A DNA stretch of 64,000 nucleotides from Legionella steigerwaltii (GCF_001468065.1 NZ_LNYZ01000013.1:613118-677117), one strand, 5' to 3'; shown: positions 53,521 through 63,133, counted from the first letter of the stretch. Notes: generated by a model from the sequence alone, not told the origin. Translations and numbers: made by a program.

Positions 53521-54291
53521 ATGCCTTATCAAGTTATTTTATTTGACTTAGACGATACGCTCATCGATTTTGCATACTCCCAACGAATAGGATTAAAAAA
53601 TATTTATGATAAATACTATTCATCCGTTGAATATTCCACTTTCGAGCATCTTTATAAAGAAATTAATACTCATTTATGGAATCAAGTGGGCGCAAAAACA
53701 AATGCGCTCAAACCAAGCGAAGTAAGAGTATTGCGATTTATGCAATTAAATCAAAAAATCCATAGTTCTGCTTCTGCAGAAGAGGTGGCAGAAGAATACG
53801 ATATAAGCCTTTGCGAGCATGCTCATTGGATACCGCATGTGAAAACCGCCGTTGAGTTTTTACATCAAAAAGGACATATTTTAGGTATTATTACCAATGG
53901 CTTCGTTGAGGTGCAGGGGCAAAAACAAAAACGCCTCCAATTAAAACATTGGTTTGACTGTTATATTGTTTCTGACGAGGTAGGAGTAGCAAAACCCAAT
54001 GTTGAAATTTTTAATATTGCCCTGCAAAAAATTACGAATAAATACAAACAATCAATCAGCAAACATTCAATATTAATGGTAGGTGATTCAATTATAAATG
54101 ATGGCTACGGAGCAAGAGATTTTGGGATTGATTATTGCTTCATTAATAATCAATCAGTAGATAATATGCATTTAGAGACCCCCATTAAATACAACATCCG
54201 TTCTGTAGCCCACTTACCTGCATGCATAGGATATGAAACAGAATATCTGCAATTTTTAAAATCATATATGGCTGAGGAAGTAAGCGTATAG
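53521..54291 (+). CDS. HAD superfamily hydrolase (YjjG-like)
   Basis: A 256-residue HAD phosphatase: motif I FDLDDTLID (Asp nucleophile and acid), motif II IITNG, motif III Lys in VGVAKPN, motif IV MVGDSIINDGYGA. Helical cap inserted after motif I (subclass C1). It resembles YjjG-type nucleotidases that dephosphorylate 5'-dUMP/dTMP and noncanonical nucleotides. It begins 21 bases after pilD, possibly in the same transcript. Confidence 0.88.
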   Translation: MPYQVILFDLDDTLIDFAYSQRIGLKNIYDKYYSSVEYSTFEHLYKEINTHLWNQVGAKTNALKPSEVRVLRFMQLNQKIHSSASAEEVAEEYDISLCEHAHWIPHVKTAVEFLHQKGHILGIITNGFVEVQGQKQKRLQLKHWFDCYIVSDEVGVAKPNVEIFNIALQKITNKYKQSISKHSILMVGDSIINDGYGARDFGIDYCFINNQSVDNMHLETPIKYNIRSVAHLPACIGYETEYLQFLKSYMAEEVSV

Positions 54292-54346
54292 CGGTATACT
54301 TAAACGCTTTTGCTCAGATTATACAATATTTAAAAATTTAAAGACC

Positions 54347-55528
54347 ATGGAACAACTGAATATAGAACAAATAAGAAAAGAAACTCCTGGCTGTAAGCAT
54401 GTTGTGCATTTCAATAATGCAGGTGCAGCACTATCTCCCCTACCTGTAACTCAAGCAATAAAAAATCATCTTGATTTAGAAGCTGCAATTGGGGGGTATG
54501 AAGCAGCACAGCAAGCAGCAAATGAAATACAACAATTTTATGATAGAGCCGCTCAACTAATTCATTGTCATCCTAAAGAAATTGCCTTTCTTGAAAATGC
54601 GACTAGGGCCTGGGATATGGCTTTTTACAGTTTTAGATTTAATCCCGGAGATAAAATACTTACTTGTGTTTCAGAATACGCGAGTAACTATTTAGCCTTT
54701 TTACATCAAGCAAAACATACTGGTGTTACGATTGAAGTAATTCAAAATGACTTATCAGGTCAATTGGATCTCGAGGATCTAAAAAGAAAAATAGATAAGC
54801 GAGTTAAATTAATTGCTATAACCCATATACCGACTCAGGGTGGTTTAATTAATCCTGCAGTAGAAGTTGGCAAAATAGCCAATACACACAATATTCCCTA
54901 CCTTCTTGATACAACACAATCCATTGGGCAGCTACCGATTGATGTACAAGAAATAGGCTGTGATTTTCTTTGTGCAACTGGCCGTAAATTTTTACGCGGA
55001 CCAAGAGGTACTGGCTTTTTATATGCAAGTAAAAGAATTATAGAACACTGTGATCCCCCTTTTATTGATTTACACTCTGCTCAATGGATTAGTGATCATG
55101 AGTATGCGATACGCCCTGGTGCGGTTCGATTTGAAACATGGGAGCAAAATATTGCGGCAAAAATTGGACTTGGGACAGCAATTAAATATGCTTTAAAACT
55201 TGGTTTGCCTCTAATTTGGCAACGAATCAGTCAATTGGCAGCGGTACTACGCCAAAATTTACGTACCATTAAGTCCATAAAATTGCACGATCTGGGGACT
55301 CAACAATGTGGTATTGTTACGTTTACTTCATCAGAAAAAAATCCTCAAGAAATCCAACAGTATTTAACCAGCAGGCGGATTAATGTTTCAATTTCATTAC
55401 AAGAATATGCGCGACTTGATATGGTTAAACGAAATTTACCCTCCTTGGTGCGTGCTTCAATTCATTATTACAATACCGAAACGGAAATCGATACTTTTTG
55501 CTCAGAGCTCCGCAAATTTTTAGGTTAA
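54347..55528 (+). CDS. Class V aminotransferase / cysteine desulfurase-like PLP enzyme
   Basis: A 393-residue fold-type I PLP enzyme. It has FNNAGAALSP, DTTQSIGQ (cofactor Asp and Gln), and the PLP lysine in ATGRKFLRGPRGTGFLY. It resembles the isopenicillin-N-epimerase/Csd-type branch. The usual desulfurase active-site Cys loop is not obvious (C-terminal QQCGIVTFTS holds a Cys), so the reaction (desulfuration, racemisation or transamination) is open. It lies 55 bases after the HAD gene. Confidence 0.85.
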   Translation: MEQLNIEQIRKETPGCKHVVHFNNAGAALSPLPVTQAIKNHLDLEAAIGGYEAAQQAANEIQQFYDRAAQLIHCHPKEIAFLENATRAWDMAFYSFRFNPGDKILTCVSEYASNYLAFLHQAKHTGVTIEVIQNDLSGQLDLEDLKRKIDKRVKLIAITHIPTQGGLINPAVEVGKIANTHNIPYLLDTTQSIGQLPIDVQEIGCDFLCATGRKFLRGPRGTGFLYASKRIIEHCDPPFIDLHSAQWISDHEYAIRPGAVRFETWEQNIAAKIGLGTAIKYALKLGLPLIWQRISQLAAVLRQNLRTIKSIKLHDLGTQQCGIVTFTSSEKNPQEIQQYLTSRRINVSISLQEYARLDMVKRNLPSLVRASIHYYNTETEIDTFCSELRKFLG

Positions 55529-55608
55529 ATATTTATATCAGCATTTACAATGTAAACACATTTGGAAGAAAATAAAATTATCTTGACTACTCAAGCTAAG
55601 GGATTGAT

Positions 55609-56823
55609 ATGGATATTAATTTAACAGTATTTGCTGCTCCGATATTTCTAATTTTAATCGGTATTGAGTGGTTTTTTACCTATTATAAGCAGTCACAAGC
55701 TTATCAATTCAATGATTCCATAAATAATTTCAGCACCGGTATCTTCGAGGAAATTGCGACCCTGCCAGTAAGAGGACTAATTATTTTCACGTATTATTAT
55801 TTATATGAACACTTTGCTTTTTTCTCTATTAACCCCCATTTTATTAGTTCCTGGATTATACTTTGGCTCAGCGTAGATTTTTGTTACTACTGGTACCATC
55901 GAGCAAGTCATCGGTGTATTTTCTTTTGGATAGGACATTCTGTTCATCATCAAAGTGAGTGTTTTAATTTATCAGTTGCCTTAAGGCAAGGCTATTGGCA
56001 AACCCTAACATCCTGGATTTTTTATCTACCCCTAGCCTTAATTGGTTTTCCTACCTGGATGTTTGTAATCATCGCTTCGTGCAATACCATTTATCAATTT
56101 TGGATTCACACTGAATCAATCAACAAAATGGGATGGTTTGAAAAACTATTTAACACCCCTTCACATCATAGAGTGCATCATGGCAAAAACCCACAATATA
56201 TAGACAAAAACTATGCCGGAAGCTTAATTATTTGGGATAAACTTTTTGGTACCTTCGAACCAGAAAATGCTCCTGCTGAGTATGGCGTTACTGAACCTTT
56301 AGATTCATGGAATCCTTTTTATGCAAATATTAAGGTCATTAAGGATGTATTGTATTATGGAAAAAACCTGAAAAATAAGCGGGATCTCATCCGTGCTTTT
56401 TTTATGCCCCCGGAATGGATAATTTATCAAGTACAGCAGGAAAATCAAAATATCCCCAAAAGAATTGTTCCGCAGAAAAATTGCAAATCTCCTAAATTAT
56501 ACATGCTATTAAACACCGCACTAGCAATCGTCTTATATGCCTATCTTTCATTTGTATTTACACTGAACTCACTGAATTCCTGGCTTATTGGTGCATTCAT
56601 ATTATTTACCCTTTTTATTCTTGGGGCGGTCGCTAATGGAAAGCAAAAAATTCTAATCCCAGAAACAATACGTGTTTTTTTAATTCTATTTATTTCGATT
56701 ACATTAAATATTCATCTGTTTTTTTCTTTAGGTGTAACGATATTGTTTTTACTGATTAATTTGAGCTTGTTCTATTTTGAATTCCTCAAAAGTCAGCCAT
56801 ATACCACTTCTATTTCAGCGTAA
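55609..56823 (+). CDS. Sterol desaturase/fatty acid hydroxylase family protein
   Basis: A 404-residue integral membrane di-iron enzyme. Histidine boxes: WYHRASHRC (HxxxH), GHSVHHQSE (HxxHH) and SHHRVHHGKN (HxxHH), as required for the di-iron site. About eight membrane helices; the last 100 residues form an extra hydrophobic domain beyond the core. It would hydroxylate or desaturate a lipid (fatty acid, carotenoid or sterol) in the inner membrane. Substrate unknown. Confidence 0.9.
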   Translation: MDINLTVFAAPIFLILIGIEWFFTYYKQSQAYQFNDSINNFSTGIFEEIATLPVRGLIIFTYYYLYEHFAFFSINPHFISSWIILWLSVDFCYYWYHRASHRCIFFWIGHSVHHQSECFNLSVALRQGYWQTLTSWIFYLPLALIGFPTWMFVIIASCNTIYQFWIHTESINKMGWFEKLFNTPSHHRVHHGKNPQYIDKNYAGSLIIWDKLFGTFEPENAPAEYGVTEPLDSWNPFYANIKVIKDVLYYGKNLKNKRDLIRAFFMPPEWIIYQVQQENQNIPKRIVPQKNCKSPKLYMLLNTALAIVLYAYLSFVFTLNSLNSWLIGAFILFTLFILGAVANGKQKILIPETIRVFLILFISITLNIHLFFSLGVTILFLLINLSLFYFEFLKSQPYTTSISA

Positions 56824-57022
56824 AATGAGGACTAACGCTGTCGGGCCAACCGAATGCTCTTTTTTTATACTATACTAAAAACAGTTAATAAAATATTTAA
56901 CTTTTCGTTATCCTGCGGTCAATTCGTAGTTCGATTTAGTGAATATGAAGTGCTTTTCTCTTATAAAGCACTTTATTTACGAAGTAAAAAACTAAAAACA
57001 ACTATTATTTTGGGAGACCTCG

Positions 57023-57472
57023 ATGAGAGTTGGCGAATACTGTAACCGGGATGTAGTCGTTATCAATGGCAATGAATCGGTAAAAAATGCGGCAAAACTC
57101 ATGCGCTCCTACCATGTTGGAGACTTAGTTTTAGTTGAAGAACATAAAAACCAAAAAGTACCAATAGGTATTGTTACCGATCGTGATTTAGTTGTTGAAG
57201 TCATGGCAGCAGGGGTTAAACCTGAGTCATTGTTAGTCAGAGATATTCTTACCGAGCCTTTTAGCAGCGTTTTTGAAAACGACAGCCTTTTTGATGCTCT
57301 AGAAATAATGCATTCTCGAAAAATCCGTCGTTTACCCGTTATCAATGAGGATAAAACGCTCATAGGCATAATTACCTTAGATGATCTTATTGAAATTCTG
57401 ACAGAAACAATGACCCATATAGTTGATGTCGTTAAGCTTCAACAAAAGAAAGAAGCGCGACAAAGAACATAG
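57023..57472 (+). CDS. Tandem CBS domain protein
   Basis: A 149-residue protein made of two CBS domains. CBS1 includes VVINGNESVKNAAKLM and GIVTDRDL; CBS2 includes EPFSSVFENDSLFDAL and GIITLDDLIE. Such pairs bind adenine nucleotides and report energy status. GGGAG lies 7 bases upstream of the ATG. It lies 44 bases before the HPF/cold-shock gene on the same strand, suggesting a stress-linked pair. Confidence 0.92.
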   Translation: MRVGEYCNRDVVVINGNESVKNAAKLMRSYHVGDLVLVEEHKNQKVPIGIVTDRDLVVEVMAAGVKPESLLVRDILTEPFSSVFENDSLFDALEIMHSRKIRRLPVINEDKTLIGIITLDDLIEILTETMTHIVDVVKLQQKKEARQRT

Positions 57473-57516
57473 ATTTAAACAAACGATATAGATGTATGTG
57501 ATATAAGGAGCAAACA

Positions 57517-58071
57517 ATGAACAATTCATTACATTTTCCTATAAAAATAGTATTCAATAATCTAAGGCGTTCTCGAGCCATTGAAGCCAATGCCCGTAAG
57601 CATGCTGAGAAATTAGGAACGTATTGTGATCGCATTTTGAATTGTCACATAAGCCTCGAAACGCATAGGCATCATAATAAAGGAAAAATTTATCATGTAC
57701 GTATTGATCTTAAGGTTCCTAATGCGGAACTGGTAGCAAATCGTGATCTTGCAGAAAATCATGCGCATGAAGACATTTATGTCACAATAAGAGATGCTTT
57801 TCTTGCGATGACACGACAACTAAAAAAATACGTTGATAAACAACGAGGAAAGGTAAAATACCACGAACCTCCACCCGAAGGACTAATTCGCGAAATTGCA
57901 CCTGTTGCTGATTATGGTTTTATTGAAACAATCGATGGTAGAAGACTTCGTTTTACCAGTAAAAGTGTAGTCGACTATGATTTTAACAAACTAGAGGTTG
58001 GAAAAAGAGTCTTTTTTGTTGAAGCCAAAAGTAACGACGGCCCAGCAGCAAGCACCGTTTACGTACAATAA
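57517..58071 (+). CDS. Ribosome hibernation factor-like domain fused to a cold-shock-like domain
   Basis: A 184-residue protein. Residues 1-115 match the sigma-54 modulation/HPF fold (beta-alpha-beta-beta-beta-alpha; EANARKHAEKLGTYCDRI and FLAMTRQLKKYVDKQRGK). Residues about 122-184 match a cold-shock/S1-like beta-barrel (GLIREI...YGFIETIDGRR...VGKRVFFVEA). The C-terminal part differs from the long-HPF dimerisation domain. It may hold ribosomes inactive and bind RNA under stress. AAGGAG precedes the ATG; a terminator follows. Confidence 0.88.
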   Translation: MNNSLHFPIKIVFNNLRRSRAIEANARKHAEKLGTYCDRILNCHISLETHRHHNKGKIYHVRIDLKVPNAELVANRDLAENHAHEDIYVTIRDAFLAMTRQLKKYVDKQRGKVKYHEPPPEGLIREIAPVADYGFIETIDGRRLRFTSKSVVDYDFNKLEVGKRVFFVEAKSNDGPAASTVYVQ

Positions 58072-58079
58072 TCAATTTC

Positions 58080-58110
58080 TGATGGAAAAGGCATGATGTC
58101 TTTTCCATCA
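58080..58110. terminator. Bidirectional terminator
   Basis: TGATGGAAAAG and CTTTTCCATCA form a perfect 11-bp stem with a 9-nt loop between two convergent genes. Confidence 0.7.
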
Positions 58111-58143
58111 AACATCTTAAAAATCAATTAATATAGATGATAA

Positions 58144-58884
58144 TCAGACCATACCACCATCAATTCCGAGCACTTTTCCAGTGATGTAAGATGCCTTATC
58201 TGAGGCCAAAAAGACAATAGTTTGAGCCACCTCTTCAGGAAGACCTGCCCGTTTTAAAGGAACCATTTCCAGAAAAGCCGCTTTATTTTCTTCAGTGCCT
58301 GTGAAACGCTCGAACATATCCGTACTAATCGGGCCAGGTGCAACTGCGTTGACACGGACGTTGGCTGCAGCTGCCTCAAGTGCAGCAACCTTTGTAAACC
58401 CTTCAACTGCGTGTTTTGTTGCGCAATAAATCGCAGCGCCTGGAACCCCTTTTTGACCTGCAATTGATGACAGATTAATAATACATCCAGAACCTTGCGG
58501 TATCATGGCTTTGAGTTCGTATTTCATGCATAAAAAAACACCAAACACATTTGTATCAAAGGTTGAATGATAATTTTCTACAGTTTCCTCTACAAATAGA
58601 GTAGGCATTCCTTCTGTTCCCGCATTATTGACAGCAACATCCAGACGACCAAAACGTTTTACTGTACCTTCGATAAGTGATTTAACTTCCTCTTCATAAC
58701 GAACATCAGCTTGAATGAATGCAGCATCTGCGCCCAAAATTCGAAGTTCTTTTGCTAAAGATTCCCCTAGCTCTTGTTTACGACCAGAGATTACAATGTT
58801 TGCCCCTTCATGGGCAAAAGCCAAAGCAGTTGCTTTACCAATTCCAGCAAGAGCACCTGTAATAAGAACAGTTTTCTTTTTCAT
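58144..58884 (-). CDS. Short-chain dehydrogenase (glucose 1-dehydrogenase/FabG-like)
   Basis: A 246-residue classical SDR with TGALAGIG cofactor motif, NNAG at about 87-90, catalytic Ser in INLSSIAG, and YCATK (YxxxK). It ends with VLGIDGGMV, the typical C-terminus of FabG/glucose dehydrogenase-like enzymes. All catalytic residues are present. AAAGGAATT lies before the ATG. Substrate unknown. Confidence 0.9.
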   Translation of the reverse strand: MKKKTVLITGALAGIGKATALAFAHEGANIVISGRKQELGESLAKELRILGADAAFIQADVRYEEEVKSLIEGTVKRFGRLDVAVNNAGTEGMPTLFVEETVENYHSTFDTNVFGVFLCMKYELKAMIPQGSGCIINLSSIAGQKGVPGAAIYCATKHAVEGFTKVAALEAAAANVRVNAVAPGPISTDMFERFTGTEENKAAFLEMVPLKRAGLPEEVAQTIVFLASDKASYITGKVLGIDGGMV

Positions 58885-59055
58885 TTTTAATTCCTTTTAG
58901 CGGTGAAATTCTATTCCATCGAGTATAGTACAAATAAATACTCGATATCTTACTGTACTACTCTATATTACTATTTTTTTGAATAGGACTCGTTTCCCAT
59001 AAGGTCATAATGGTAAAATAGCGCATTTTTTAAACCCAATTTTTAGGTTCAGCTT

Positions 59056-59976
59056 ATGGAAAAAAAAATTGCTGCGATTTATGTCACCAAACCTGAATTT
59101 CTTTCACTGCTTTCTGAAGAGTTAGGCGATGTTTCATGTATTGCAGAAGATTTGGTAAGCTCACCCTATAAAAAATTAGATGTGTGTTTTGCACAAGATA
59201 TTTGGTTAGAACCTCAGATCATAGCGTTTCAATCCATTTCTGAAGCAGTAAGAATTCTACGTCAAGCGGGAAAGTACTGGTACTTACATCCCATTTCTCA
59301 CGTAAGACGTTCTCGATTAATCGAAGAGCAGCTACGCAAAGCGCCTCAACTTATGCGTCATTTTCCTCTTGAATCTGACATTCCATCCATAGGCGCCTTT
59401 AGTTTATTAGATAACAATACCTTGATTTATAGCGCCACACGCCAAAAAAACTGGCCTCATGGAAAATGCTATTTTATTGAAGATAAAATAAATCCTCCAA
59501 ATCGAGCCTATTTAAAACTCTGGGAAGCACTCACCCTTCTGGGAAAATATCCAAAATCAGGAGATAAAGCTCTTGATTTAGGTGCTTCACCTGGAGGATG
59601 GACTTATGTCATGCACTCATTAGGTGCTTCTGTCACTGCTGTCGATAAGGCCTTATTAGACCCTAAAATAGCAAAGTTACCCAACATCAACTACGTACAA
59701 CAAAGTGCTTTTGCGATAGATCCAGCCAAATTGGAGCAAAACTATGATTGGGTTCTGTCGGATGTAGCATGCTACCCTGATCGCGCCTATGCACTCATTA
59801 TGAAATGGATAGAGTCTGGGAAAGCGAAGCAAATGATTTTTACGATTAAATTACAAGGCAAAGTTGAGTTATCTACAATAAAAAAATTCCAAATGATACC
59901 TAATTCTTTCATTACCAATATGTTTTATAACAAGCATGAAGCAACGTTTTTCTATCCTTTTGTAAAAATCAGTTGA
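59056..59976 (+). CDS. FtsJ/RlmM-like SAM-dependent methyltransferase
   Basis: A 306-residue protein. The C-terminal part is an FtsJ-like methyltransferase: motif I ALDLGASPGGWTYVMHSLG, acidic VTAVDKALLD, and WVLSDVACYPDRAY (Asp of the K-D-K-E tetrad), with FTIKLQGK (Lys). The N-terminal 150 residues are an extra domain like RlmM (RNA-binding). It probably 2'-O-methylates rRNA. It resembles the RlmM family but is shorter than E. coli RlmM (about 366 aa). Confidence 0.82.
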   Translation: MEKKIAAIYVTKPEFLSLLSEELGDVSCIAEDLVSSPYKKLDVCFAQDIWLEPQIIAFQSISEAVRILRQAGKYWYLHPISHVRRSRLIEEQLRKAPQLMRHFPLESDIPSIGAFSLLDNNTLIYSATRQKNWPHGKCYFIEDKINPPNRAYLKLWEALTLLGKYPKSGDKALDLGASPGGWTYVMHSLGASVTAVDKALLDPKIAKLPNINYVQQSAFAIDPAKLEQNYDWVLSDVACYPDRAYALIMKWIESGKAKQMIFTIKLQGKVELSTIKKFQMIPNSFITNMFYNKHEATFFYPFVKIS

Positions 59977-60030
59977 AATGTGTAATAAAAAACAATCTCT
60001 TCATATTTTTTTAAGGAAAATCAACTAGAC

Positions 60031-60051
60031 TATATATATATATATATATAT
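60031..60051. repeat. (TA)10 dinucleotide tract in a promoter region
   Basis: Ten perfect TA units plus T, 35 bases before the preferred start codon of the 949-aa gene. Such tracts can change length by slippage, and this one overlaps where a -10 would lie. Confidence 0.85.
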
Positions 60052-60086
60052 CGATATTGTATTTAAATAGTTATTCGAGATATTCA

Positions 60087-62936
60087 ATGTCAGATTCCAA
60101 AGAAGAAACCAATAAGCCTATAAGCAGTGAAAAGCTGCATAATAGAAATTGTCATAGATACTTAAGGGAGCTTAAACTTCCTAATTCGTTATTTGCGTTA
60201 AATCTGCTCCCTCCGGAGCTGGTTGAAGAGTTGACAAAACTTCAAGAACCCTCAGCTGATCCCGATGCAGATCCTGATTTATACTTTAAATTTAAAACAA
60301 AATACGATCCTTCCTTCCGCTATACTGATTTATACAAAAAACTTTTTGATTACCTCGAAGATCATATTGATGAGATTTACGATGGCACTAGATACGACCT
60401 GAGTCTTGAGGCAAAACATATTAGTAGCGCTCAAAAACGAATCAAAGAAACCGAAAAGCGTATCAAAGAACAATCCGAACCCCTACCCCTTTCAATTTTC
60501 ACACCTGCAATGGAAAGACTATTTATCAAAGATCGTGGTATTTTGCCCTGGATAAAAAAAATTGGTGAACATTCTCATGGGGACGCCTTTGATGAAGCAA
60601 TGAGCGACAGAGTTAAAAGGCTTAAAGAGGAGGCTCATGCTCTAGATATGTTTATTGACTCTCTTTATGCAAATAATAATCGTATCTTAGAGAAAACTTT
60701 TAAACGCATTAAAAATATTCCGCTACAACAAACTCCAAGCTCACCAAGTATTGAGCATTCTATTTCGCATCATGTGAGCGATAAAGAAAAGCCAATCAAT
60801 CGCGAATCCACCTCGCCAGCATATGAAGGTTCAGCTATAGGACGCTTTTCGGCAATGATGTCTGATGATTATAAACCGCAACATGGAACGAGTTTGTCCA
60901 CGGTAAGACGTTATAAATATAAAACAGATGATGATCCCGTTGAATATCGTTTTGGTACCCAAGGACAGCGTGACCATGGGGAAGCTCGTCATAGCCCCTT
61001 ATTTGAACGATTTCTAACGGCTCAGGAACATATAAGACGATATGAACTAAAAAGAAATAAAAAAGAGCGCGTTGAAAAAGAACCAATTAAAGAAGATCAA
61101 GTCCAGGTAGACCGACCTAATGTGGCCCAAGTTAAAGATACAGACGATGACAAAATAACACATGTTTATTTTAATTTGTTGGGTCGCGATAGAGGAGATC
61201 CCGAGGGATTAAAGGAAAAAGCACTAACAGAGAAGTTAGAAGAACTTGAAGAACATAATGATAATGGAGTTATACGCGGCAAAAAAAATATCGCTGTAAT
61301 TACGCTTCCTGCAGACCAGGGGTTGATGAGCAAAGATCATTATACGCGTACTAAAACTAAGCATAATATTCATGATGTAAAAGAAGAGTTTTTACGAATT
61401 GCACAGGAAGCACCTGAGGGTCGTGACTTACATTTGATGGATAAATTACCTTCACATGAGGAACTCCAGAAACTCAAAGGGAGCTACATATATTGCAATA
61501 CTAGTGACGAGAAAAATCTAAAAAATCTATATTACATTAAATCAGATGGGGCCCTTCAAAAGGTTAATATTAAAGATTTTTCTCAATTTGAAAAAAAGCT
61601 CAATGACCTTAATAAAGAAGAGGCGTCTTCATTACGCCTAAATGATAAGCAAATTGAGACACTAATCACTGCATACGGTGGTCACAAACCTCCGGAGCTA
61701 ACAAAAATAAAAGACTTTCACATTAGCAGGCGGATTCGCGAAAAAATATTTTGTGATAAAAACGGTAAGTATAGTCCTGAGACTGAAGCTGAAATTCTAA
61801 ATGATTTAATTGAAAAAAGTTTCAAAGCAGTAAGAAAGCCAGATCAACAATCAGACCGGCTATCCGATGCCGAAAGACAAGCGGTCTACTTTCATTTTAT
61901 AAAATATGAACTTCCAAATCACATTCTCACCTCCTTAAAACCCAAAAGTTTCAATTTTACGTGTAAAGACGCTATTGACCGCGGCGGGGTGGCTTCTGCT
62001 TATTATAATTTGATTAAGTCATTTGAACCATCAAGGGAATTTTCAATGAGCCGCGAAGAGTTCGAGCAAGCATTGCATGCGGCACCTACAATGGTTAAAG
62101 GTCGCGGCATGAATCACCATATAAAATTACTCTGGAACGCTGTTGATGCTTATGTCACAGCAAACTATGAGCAATTAAAAAATGATGAGAGTAAGGCATG
62201 GCTCATCGAGTGGAGGGATTTTAATTGCCCTCATGCACGGGCAGATCGCTTATTAACTCAACGCATAAAAGAATGTAAAGACGATTTAGCTGCTGCTTTA
62301 GCTGATTTAAAAGCTCGTGCTCCAGCAGATTTATCTGGTGGTGTTTCAGAAACCGCAGAGACTCGTTTAATAAAACATGGACAGACTATTTTGAATGAAA
62401 TTGAAAAACAAAAAATAAAGGGTGTTAGTGGCAAGCGTTTATTATTAGAAACAGTAGTTAGAACAACATCTATGGCGCTACATCCTAAAGCTATAGAACC
62501 TAAAGCTATAGAAAAAGACAGTGATGAATATAAGCGCTATAAAGAAAGTTATGAATATAAGCGCTATAAAGAACTCCGTAAAGATCTTTCTATTAGATAT
62601 CCAGGCTTTCTTGTGGTAGCCGGTTTTATGAAAGCCTTAGCGGGTGAAGTATTACATTTTATATCTCGAGGCCGGTTAGACCTAGGGAAGACCAGTGGCT
62701 GGGCAACATTTTACGCGGGTCGTGAATCTTCATCACGAGAATTCATACAAAAAGGAATGAGTGATATTAAAAAAGAATTTAAAAAACACCTTCAAAACAA
62801 ACCTCAAGCAATAGAAGCGCCACAACAGGATCAAGATCAACATGGAATGGACCAAAGTGATATAAAAAAGGAACTTGATGGCTTGAGAGAAAAAGAGAAA
62901 TACTACATCCCTTCAACGGATAATAAGGTATGTTAA
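60087..62936 (+). CDS. Large effector-like protein with CX5R phosphatase-like motif (949 aa)
   Basis: Soluble, highly charged, no signal peptide. The N-terminal 300 residues are helical with Glu/Lys-rich segments. A later motif reads CKDAIDRGG (Cys626 when starting at 60087), a CX5R loop like that of SopB/SidP-type phosphoinositide phosphatases (CKxxxDR(T/G)G). A short tandem duplication lies near residue 810-835 (KAIEPKAIE, YKRYKESYEYKRYK). The frame also opens at TTG 60057; the ATG at 60087 has a GAG 9 bases upstream. Legionella effectors with CX5R loops act on host phosphoinositides; that function here is inference. Confidence 0.62.
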   Translation: MSDSKEETNKPISSEKLHNRNCHRYLRELKLPNSLFALNLLPPELVEELTKLQEPSADPDADPDLYFKFKTKYDPSFRYTDLYKKLFDYLEDHIDEIYDGTRYDLSLEAKHISSAQKRIKETEKRIKEQSEPLPLSIFTPAMERLFIKDRGILPWIKKIGEHSHGDAFDEAMSDRVKRLKEEAHALDMFIDSLYANNNRILEKTFKRIKNIPLQQTPSSPSIEHSISHHVSDKEKPINRESTSPAYEGSAIGRFSAMMSDDYKPQHGTSLSTVRRYKYKTDDDPVEYRFGTQGQRDHGEARHSPLFERFLTAQEHIRRYELKRNKKERVEKEPIKEDQVQVDRPNVAQVKDTDDDKITHVYFNLLGRDRGDPEGLKEKALTEKLEELEEHNDNGVIRGKKNIAVITLPADQGLMSKDHYTRTKTKHNIHDVKEEFLRIAQEAPEGRDLHLMDKLPSHEELQKLKGSYIYCNTSDEKNLKNLYYIKSDGALQKVNIKDFSQFEKKLNDLNKEEASSLRLNDKQIETLITAYGGHKPPELTKIKDFHISRRIREKIFCDKNGKYSPETEAEILNDLIEKSFKAVRKPDQQSDRLSDAERQAVYFHFIKYELPNHILTSLKPKSFNFTCKDAIDRGGVASAYYNLIKSFEPSREFSMSREEFEQALHAAPTMVKGRGMNHHIKLLWNAVDAYVTANYEQLKNDESKAWLIEWRDFNCPHARADRLLTQRIKECKDDLAAALADLKARAPADLSGGVSETAETRLIKHGQTILNEIEKQKIKGVSGKRLLLETVVRTTSMALHPKAIEPKAIEKDSDEYKRYKESYEYKRYKELRKDLSIRYPGFLVVAGFMKALAGEVLHFISRGRLDLGKTSGWATFYAGRESSSREFIQKGMSDIKKEFKKHLQNKPQAIEAPQQDQDQHGMDQSDIKKELDGLREKEKYYIPSTDNKVC

Positions 62937-63043
62937 TTTTAAAATATTATTCTCCTGTACGTTGCTTACACTCCAATAAATAGCATTAGTATCTTGAATT
63001 GATCTATACCCCTTGTATAAAGCGCGGTATGTAGGGATTTTAT

Positions 63044-63128
63044 AATGGGGACGGTCCGGGACGGACCCCAATGTGTTTTGAACAAGTTGACTAATAATTA
63101 TTGGGGTCCGTCCCGGACCGTCCCCATT
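63044..63128. repeat. Perfect 29-bp inverted repeat, second REP-like family
   Basis: The left arm 63044-63072 begins AATGGGGACGGTCCGGGACG. The right arm 63100-63128 is its exact complement, with a 27-nt spacer. The sequence differs from the GTAGCC-type REPINs. It sits between two convergent genes. Confidence 0.85.
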
Positions 63129-63133
63129 AACAT

